Shown here one piece after another: positions 58,980 to 64,000 of a DNA stretch of 64,000 bases. Every line of letters begins with the position of its first letter. Position 1 is the stretch's first letter. The notes beneath the pieces are model-generated. The model saw only the letters and a program-made list of their open reading frames with translations, was not told where the DNA came from and made no database searches. The stretch covers positions 1,240,001-1,304,000 of the forward strand of contig NZ_JAUSYB010000001.1 of the NCBI RefSeq assembly GCF_030816505.1. The letters run 5' to 3'. The DNA is from Microbacterium sp. W4I20. GTDB taxonomy: Bacteria; Actinomycetota; Actinomycetes; Actinomycetales; Microbacteriaceae. Both the position numbers and the translations under genes were made by a program.

Positions 58980-60269
58980 TCATGCCCCGCGGGCCTTCTG
59001 CTCGAGGAGTGCACGCTCGCGGTCGTTACCGGCGAGGCCCGCCGCGGTCGCGAACTCGCTCCGGGCTTCGTCATCCCGCCCCAACCGCAGCAGCAGCTCG
59101 CCCCGGGTCGCGGGTAGCAGGTGATAGCCGCGTAGAGCGCCGGATTCGGACAGCTGATCGATGATCCGCAGCGCCGATGCCGGCCCCGTCGCCATCGCGA
59201 CCGCGGCCGCGCGGTTCAGCTCCACGACCGGTGACGGTGAGATCCTGCCCAGCGCCTCGTACAGCAGCACGATCCGCTCCCAGTCGGTGTCGTCGACGGA
59301 TGCCGCGACAGCATGGCATTCCGCGATCGCCGCCTGCAGGCTGTAGGCGCCGCGCCCGCGCCCGACCGCATCCGCCGTCGCCAGTGCCGCGCGCCCGCGC
59401 GTGATGCGGCTGCGATCCCAGCGGCGTCGATCCTGGTCGGCGAGCAGCACCGGGTCGCCGTTCGCATCCACGCGCGCCGGGAACCGCGCCGCAGTGAGCT
59501 CCATCAGGGCGAGCAGCCCGTGCACGTCGGGTTCCTTCGGCATCAGCGCCGCGAGCACCCGGCCGAGCCGGATCGCCTCGTCGCTGAGCTCGGGCCGCAT
59601 CCACTCCGGGCCGCTCGAGGCCGCGTGGGCTTCATTGAAGATCAGGTAGAGCACCCCCAGGATCGCTCCGAGCCGCTGCGCGTGCTCCTCGCGGGGCGGC
59701 ATCTCGAAGGGGGCATTAGCGGCCGCGAGCGTCTTCTTCGCCCGCACGATCCGCTGCTGCACGGTCGCCGTCGGAACCAGGAACGCCCGCGCGATCTCCT
59801 CGCTCGAGAGCCCGCCGACGACGCGGAGCGTGAGCGCGACCTGCGCCTCCTTCGAGAGCACCGGGTGGCAGGCGATGAAGATGAGTCGCAGGATGTCGTC
59901 GTCGACGGCATCCGGGTCCCACAGCATGTCGCCTCCCTCCGCCTGCTCGCGTTCGAGGTCATGGGCGATCAGCGCGACACGCTCGTCGAGCCGTTCCCGT
60001 CGGCGCCAGCCGTCGATGGCCTTGCGCTTCGCGACAGCCGTGAGCCAGGCCGCCGCATTCCGCGGCACCCCCTCGACCGGCCACTGCCGCAGCGCATCGA
60101 CCAGGGCTTCCTGCGCCAGATCCTCTGCCAGGCCGAAGTCGCCGACGATCCGGCTGAGCGACCCGACGATGCGGGCCGACTCGATGCGCCACACAGCAGC
60201 GACGGCGCGCTCCGCGGACCCCTGATCGGGGGCGGAACGCGCCGTCTCGCTGCTCGAGGAATCGCTCAT
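58980..60269 (-). CDS. RNA polymerase sigma factor, ECF42-like with C-terminal TPR-type extension
   Basis: This 429-residue protein has sigma region 2 (RIVGDFGLAEDLAQEALVDALRQWP, about residues 38-65) and region 4 (LTLRVVGGLSSEEIARAFLVPTATVQQRIVRAKKTL, about 140-175). An extension of some 230 residues (DUF6596-type) follows. ECF42 sigma factors have such an extension and are encoded beside DGPF proteins rather than anti-sigma factors, as here. The YciI-family gene lies 13 bp upstream. ATG 60269 is chosen since upstream codons run into that gene. Confidence 0.87.
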   Translation of the reverse strand: MSDSSSSETARSAPDQGSAERAVAAVWRIESARIVGSLSRIVGDFGLAEDLAQEALVDALRQWPVEGVPRNAAAWLTAVAKRKAIDGWRRRERLDERVALIAHDLEREQAEGGDMLWDPDAVDDDILRLIFIACHPVLSKEAQVALTLRVVGGLSSEEIARAFLVPTATVQQRIVRAKKTLAAANAPFEMPPREEHAQRLGAILGVLYLIFNEAHAASSGPEWMRPELSDEAIRLGRVLAALMPKEPDVHGLLALMELTAARFPARVDANGDPVLLADQDRRRWDRSRITRGRAALATADAVGRGRGAYSLQAAIAECHAVAASVDDTDWERIVLLYEALGRISPSPVVELNRAAAVAMATGPASALRIIDQLSESGALRGYHLLPATRGELLLRLGRDDEARSEFATAAGLAGNDRERALLEQKARGA

Positions 60270-60282
60270 CGCGGCAGCATGC

Positions 60283-60708
60283 TCACTGCTGGGCGCGCTG
60301 CGCCTGCTCGTCGCGCCAGCCGGCTTCCTTCTCGATCCACTCGTTGTCGGCCGGGAAGTCGGAGGCATCGGTCACCCGGCGCACCTCGAGGAAGGAGCCC
60401 TTGCCGAGCGGGGCGCGGCTGGCCCATTCGGCGGCTTCTTCGCGGGAGGAGACCTCGAGGATCCAGAAGCCGTTGAACAGCTCCTTGGTCTCGCCGTAGG
60501 GGCCGTCGGTGATGAGCGGGGTCTCGGCGCTGAAGTCGACGACGAAGCCCTCGGCGGCATCCGTCAGTCCCTCACCCGCGGCGAGCACGCCCGCCTTGAT
60601 CATGGACTCGTTGTACTTGCCCATGGCCTCGATGACCTGCTCGAAGGGCATCTCCTTGTACGCCTCGACTGCTTCGTCGTTGGACCGCATGATCAGCATG
60701 TACTTCAT
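60283..60708 (-). CDS. YciI (DGPF) family protein
   Basis: This 141-residue protein starts MKYMLIMRSND and has the DGPF-type motif ITDGPYGETKELFNGFWILEV, with Tyr in place of the Phe. The C-terminal EVRRV follows the ferredoxin-like fold. DGPF proteins are the usual partners and targets of ECF42 sigma factors. AAGGAG lies 6 nt upstream of ATG 60708. The gene precedes the sigma gene in a two-gene operon. Confidence 0.88.
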   Translation of the reverse strand: MKYMLIMRSNDEAVEAYKEMPFEQVIEAMGKYNESMIKAGVLAAGEGLTDAAEGFVVDFSAETPLITDGPYGETKELFNGFWILEVSSREEAAEWASRAPLGKGSFLEVRRVTDASDFPADNEWIEKEAGWRDEQAQRAQQ

Positions 60709-60910
60709 GGTTCTCTCCTTGTTCGGCAGGCCGTCTCTCGACCCTCTCATCACAGACGTCGAACGGAAAGCAGGAGGATCGACATCCCGCCGAAAACTTT
60801 CTGGATTTCTTTTTCGGATGCTGTTCCGGTGGCAGTTCGTGCGGGTTGTGGGCGCCGCAACCCGCAGCAAATGCCACGGAAGCGGATGGTGCGGGTCGGG
60901 CAAGTGAGGG

Positions 60911-62296
60911 TCAGCGGCGCGGCGGGCGAGCGACGGCGGCGGCGATGACCGCGGTCAGCGCGGCGAGCGATCGCTCGGGGCTCCACGCCGCGGCGATGCC
61001 GGGGGCCGCGGCGGCCAGCCGTTCGAGGAGACCGGGCTCGGTCAGCACCCGCCGCACGGCCGCGGCGAGCGCGTCGACGTCTCCGCCCGGAACCAGCACT
61101 CCCCCGCCCGCCCCGACAACATCACGGATGCCGTAGCGCACGTCGTACGAGACCACCGGGGTCCCGTGCAGGAGCGCCTCGACCACGCCGAGCGGCTGTC
61201 CCTCGAACGCGGTCGCGGTGAGCATCAGTGACGCCCGGTCGAGAACTCGCGCGGGATCGTTCGTGTAACCGGCGAGGACGACCCGGTCCCCCGCCCCGAG
61301 CTCGTCGATCAGCGCGCGCAGCCGTTCCTCTTCGGGACCGCCGCCCCAGATCTCCAGGCGCGCTCCCGGCACATCGGCGGCGAGGAAAGCCCGGATCGCG
61401 TGGTCGAGCCGCTTGCCGGGGGCGAGGCGCCCGAGGGCGACGACCAGCCCGGGCTCGCGCAGATCGCCTCGAGCCTCGACCGGGGTGATCGGATTCGGCA
61501 CGACCTCATGCTGCGCCGCCGTGCCGAAGCGCGCGACCACGTCGTCGCGCTGCGTGGCGGTCGGCCAGATCACCGCGTCGAAGCGGTCGGCGATGCCGAA
61601 CCAGCGGGTCCAGAGGCGATTGATCGGAGCATCCGCCGTGTACGGGGCTTCGAGGTGGATGGTGTGGATCGGGTGCACGATGCGCACCCGCGGATCCGCC
61701 CAGTCCGCGATGAGTTCGCCGAGCTGCCGGGACTCGCAGATCACGACGATCGTGCGGTCGCCGAACGACGCCGTGACGTGATCGAGCCACGCCCGGTAGA
61801 GACCTCGGAACCCGCGCACACCGCCGACGACCTCACCCGCGGCGTCGTGGATCAGCACCGGTTCGTCGGCGAGGTGCCAGTCCGGGTTCCCGGGGATGAC
61901 CGGAAGTGAGACGAACGGCCGTGCGTCGGCATCTTCGAGCACGCGGTACTCGACGGCGGGGTCAGCCTTCGCGTCGGCATCCGCCACAGCTCGCAGCCAC
62001 TCGGCTGCTCCGCCGTCCGGCGCCACGGCCTCGTCGAAGAGGTTGCGCATCCGCGAGGGATCGGCGAGCGCCCCTTGCGAGACGAACGTCTGCCGGTGTT
62101 CGGCATGCGCCGCCGCGGTTCCCGGGTCGAAGGTGAGCAGTTGCGGCCCCGCACCGCCAGCGACGCCGGCGCTGGCCAGCTGGCGGGCGCGCGCGAGCGT
62201 CGCGATCGTGTACCCGCCGTCCAGGCCGGGAATCAGCCGACTGGACAGCACGAGGTACTCGGCATCCGGCAGGGCCGGCGCCGCATGAGGGGACAC
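60911..62296 (-). CDS. Glycosyltransferase family 4 (teichoic-acid glucosyltransferase-like)
   Basis: This protein of about 461 residues has an N-terminal YLVLSSRLIPGLDGGYTIATLARARQLA, similar to poly(glycerol-phosphate) alpha-glucosyltransferases. The GT4 C-terminal domain carries VVALGRLAPGKRLDHAIRAF, LEIWGGGPEEERL and SAFEGQPLGVVEALLHGTPV-like TATAFEGQPLGVVEALL with the catalytic-site Glu. It may glycosylate a cell-wall polymer; the acceptor is unknown. GTG 62296 has AGGGGA 5 nt upstream; the alternative GTG 62314 would overlap the guaA stop. Confidence 0.78.
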   Translation of the reverse strand: MSPHAAPALPDAEYLVLSSRLIPGLDGGYTIATLARARQLASAGVAGGAGPQLLTFDPGTAAAHAEHRQTFVSQGALADPSRMRNLFDEAVAPDGGAAEWLRAVADADAKADPAVEYRVLEDADARPFVSLPVIPGNPDWHLADEPVLIHDAAGEVVGGVRGFRGLYRAWLDHVTASFGDRTIVVICESRQLGELIADWADPRVRIVHPIHTIHLEAPYTADAPINRLWTRWFGIADRFDAVIWPTATQRDDVVARFGTAAQHEVVPNPITPVEARGDLREPGLVVALGRLAPGKRLDHAIRAFLAADVPGARLEIWGGGPEEERLRALIDELGAGDRVVLAGYTNDPARVLDRASLMLTATAFEGQPLGVVEALLHGTPVVSYDVRYGIRDVVGAGGGVLVPGGDVDALAAAVRRVLTEPGLLERLAAAAPGIAAAWSPERSLAALTAVIAAAVARPPRR

Positions 62297-62304
62297 GGCG
62301 TCCC

Positions 62305-63891
62305 CTACTCCCACTCGATGGTCCCCGGCGGCTTCGACGTGACGTCGAGCACGACGCGGTTCACGTCACGGACGCCGTTGGTGATGCGATTCGAGATCTT
62401 CGCCAGCACGTCGTAGGGCAGCCGGGTCCAGTCCGCTGTCATGGCGTCTTCGCTCGACACCGGGCGCAGCACGATCGGGTGGCCATAGGTGCGACCGTCG
62501 CCCTGCACGCCCACCGAGCGGACGTCGGCGAGGAGCACGACGGGGCACTGCCAGATCTCCTGGTCGAGACCGGCCTTCGTCAGCTCTTCGCGGGCGATGG
62601 CGTCGGCCTCGCGCAGGATCTCGAGACGGTCGGCGGTGACCTCGCCGATGATGCGGATGCCGAGACCGGGGCCGGGGAACGGCTGGCGTCCGACGATCGC
62701 CTCGGGGATGCCGAGCTCGCGGCCGATCGCTCGGACCTCGTCCTTGAACAGCGCGCGCAGCGGCTCGATGAGTTCGAAGTCGAGGTCGTCGGGGAGCCCG
62801 CCCACGTTGTGGTGCGACTTGATGTTCGCGGTGCCCGCTCCGCCGCCCGACTCGACGACGTCGGGGTAGAGCGTGCCCTGCACGAGGAACTTGACCGGAG
62901 CGCCACCCGAAGCCTTCGCTTCGGCGACCAGGTCGAGCTGCACCTTCTCGAACGCGCGGATGAACTCGCGCCCGATGATCTTGCGCTTCTCCTCGGGGTC
63001 GGTCACACCCGCGAGGTGACCGAGGAATGTGTCCGCCGCGTCGACCGTGATCAGCCGCACGCCGGTGGACTCGACGTAATCCTTCTCGACCTGCTCGCGC
63101 TCGCCCTTGCGGAGGAGGCCGTGGTCGACGAACACCGCGGTCAGCTGATCGCCGATCGCCTTGTGCACGAGAGCCGTCGAGACCGCCGAGTCGACACCGC
63201 CGGAGAGCGCGGAGATCACCCGGGCGTCGCCGACCTGCTCGCGGATGCGCTCGATCTGCTCGGCGATCACGTTGCCGCTGTTCCAGTCGGACGCGAGGCC
63301 CGCACCCTTGTGCAGGAAGTTCTCGATCACACGCTGACCGTGGTCGGAGTGCTTGACCTCGGGGTGCCACTGCACGCCGTAGAAACCGCGCTCCTCGTTC
63401 GCGAAGGCCGCGACCTTGGTGGCGTCGGTCGTGGCGAGCACCTCGAAGCCCTCGGGCGCCTTGGCGACCTGGTCTCCGTGACTCATCCACACGTTCTGCG
63501 CTGCCGGCTGACCGCCGAGGAGTGTGCCGCCGTCGCCCGAGACGGCGGCATCCGTCGCTCCGTACTCGCGGAGGCCGGTGTGCGCGACCTCGCCGCCGAG
63601 GGTCTGCGCCATGTACTGGAAGCCGTAGCAGATGCCGAGCGTCGGGACGCCGAGGTCGAACACGGCGGGGTCCAGGCGCGGAGCGCCCTCCTCGTACACC
63701 GACGAAGGTCCGCCGGAGAGGATGATCGCCACCGGGTTCTTGGCGGCGATCTCGGCCGCTGTGGCGGTGTGCGGCACGATCTCGCTGTAGACACCCGCCT
63801 CACGGACACGGCGGGCGATCAGCTGCGCGTACTGCGCGCCGAAGTCGACGACGAGCGCAGGACGCTGCTCAGTCTCGGAATGCTCGGTCAA
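62305..63891 (-). CDS. guaA: GMP synthase (glutamine-hydrolysing)
   Basis: This 528-residue enzyme aminates XMP to GMP. The N-terminal class-I glutaminase has the catalytic Cys in GICYGFQYM and the His-Glu pair in WHPEVKHS. The ATP-PPase domain has [11 protein letters not shown], and the dimerisation domain has [13 protein letters not shown] and ends with PPGTIEWE. The start is TTG 63891, with GGAAGG 6 nt upstream. The TTG overlaps the stop of the upstream gene (TTGA), suggesting coupling. Confidence 0.95.
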   Translation of the reverse strand: MTEHSETEQRPALVVDFGAQYAQLIARRVREAGVYSEIVPHTATAAEIAAKNPVAIILSGGPSSVYEEGAPRLDPAVFDLGVPTLGICYGFQYMAQTLGGEVAHTGLREYGATDAAVSGDGGTLLGGQPAAQNVWMSHGDQVAKAPEGFEVLATTDATKVAAFANEERGFYGVQWHPEVKHSDHGQRVIENFLHKGAGLASDWNSGNVIAEQIERIREQVGDARVISALSGGVDSAVSTALVHKAIGDQLTAVFVDHGLLRKGEREQVEKDYVESTGVRLITVDAADTFLGHLAGVTDPEEKRKIIGREFIRAFEKVQLDLVAEAKASGGAPVKFLVQGTLYPDVVESGGGAGTANIKSHHNVGGLPDDLDFELIEPLRALFKDEVRAIGRELGIPEAIVGRQPFPGPGLGIRIIGEVTADRLEILREADAIAREELTKAGLDQEIWQCPVVLLADVRSVGVQGDGRTYGHPIVLRPVSSEDAMTADWTRLPYDVLAKISNRITNGVRDVNRVVLDVTSKPPGTIEWE

Positions 63892-64000
63892 CGGACACCT
63901 TCCGGGGCGGTGGCGGGAGCCTCGACGGCTTCCCTGGTGGCGAGATAGGTCTTCACGTCGCGGGCGACGATGGTCTCCATGATGAAGGAGAGGAGCGGGA
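63888..64000 (-). CDS. C-terminal end of a DUF3817-like membrane protein (5' part outside window)
   Basis: Only 36 codons are seen, reading [20 protein letters not shown] and then a Glu/Ala/Pro-rich tail to TGA at 63888. A last helix of this kind next to guaA is what DUF3817 proteins of Microbacteriaceae look like, as I recall, but the fragment is short. The stop overlaps the TTG start of guaA. Confidence 0.5.
   Translation of the reverse strand, partial: PLLSFIMETIVARDVKTYLATREAVEAPATAPEGVR

Overview
The window is about 70% GC and reads as a chromosomal segment of a high-GC Gram-positive bacterium, most likely a Microbacteriaceae member such as Microbacterium. The signs are a monomeric-type isocitrate dehydrogenase, the sucC-sucD / DUF6350 / purN-purH neighbourhood, a LigC-type ligase beside a stand-alone LigD polymerase, an ECF42-like sigma factor paired with a DGPF (YciI) protein, and many start codons preceded by TANNNT exactly 6 nt upstream, the hallmark of actinobacterial leaderless mRNAs. 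I see no tRNA, rRNA, CRISPR array, transposase or prophage. Almost all of the window is ordinary core and metabolic sequence.

Layout. 1-3.7 kb: C-terminal part of a sigma factor fused to an anti-sigma zinc finger with a GEPGT repeat, a DUF2568 protein, a GlcD-like oxidase and a NUDIX hydrolase. 3.7-11.7 kb: an amino-sugar and D-amino-acid salvage cluster (nagB, ROK kinase, ROK repressor, a fused N-acyl-D-amino-acid deacylase/GH20 hexosaminidase, a D-serine dehydratase-like enzyme, and a divergent RidA). 11.8-16.2 kb: L,D-transpeptidase, icd, an acetyltransferase. 16.4-24.5 kb: a LacI-controlled sugar operon (binding protein, two permeases, GH31 alpha-xylosidase, GH1 beta-glucosidase) suited to xyloglucan-type oligosaccharides. 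24.5-29.6 kb: a coiled-coil membrane protein and a heterodimeric ABC multidrug exporter preceded by a 21-codon leader ORF. 29.6-32.7 kb: M19 dipeptidase and Ada/AlkA plus Ogt DNA alkylation repair. 32.8-40.5 kb: purH, purN, DUF6350, an NCS2 purine permease, sucD, sucC. 40.6-46.8 kb: TetR regulator, glutaryl-CoA-dehydrogenase-like enzyme, a Cys-tailed orphan, an FAD oxidoreductase, LigC and the LigD polymerase. 46.8-56.3 kb: SseB protein, PcrA helicase, a large secreted lamin-tail/phytase-esterase protein behind a PHO-box-like element, an ABC-2 transporter, a YccF protein. 56.4-64 kb: GDPD, BI-1 protein, GlsB/YeaQ protein, ECF42 sigma with its YciI partner, a glycosyltransferase, guaA and the end of a DUF3817-like gene.

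Five genes (the fusion hexosaminidase, icd, the 24.5 kb coiled-coil gene, the first exporter subunit, sucD) each carry one frameshift. Each is repaired by removing one or two bases from a short homopolymer or dinucleotide run. Because icd and sucD are core metabolism, these look like insertion-type sequencing errors rather than gene decay; I annotate each as one gene spanning the break.

The least explained items are the leader ORF with its downstream hairpin before the ABC exporter, a family of short GAACTTCTGCGGCC-type repeats found in three intergenic regions at gene 3' ends, the deacylase/hexosaminidase fusion, the PHO-box-like direct repeats, and a 25-bp divergent region with two back-to-back leaderless promoters.
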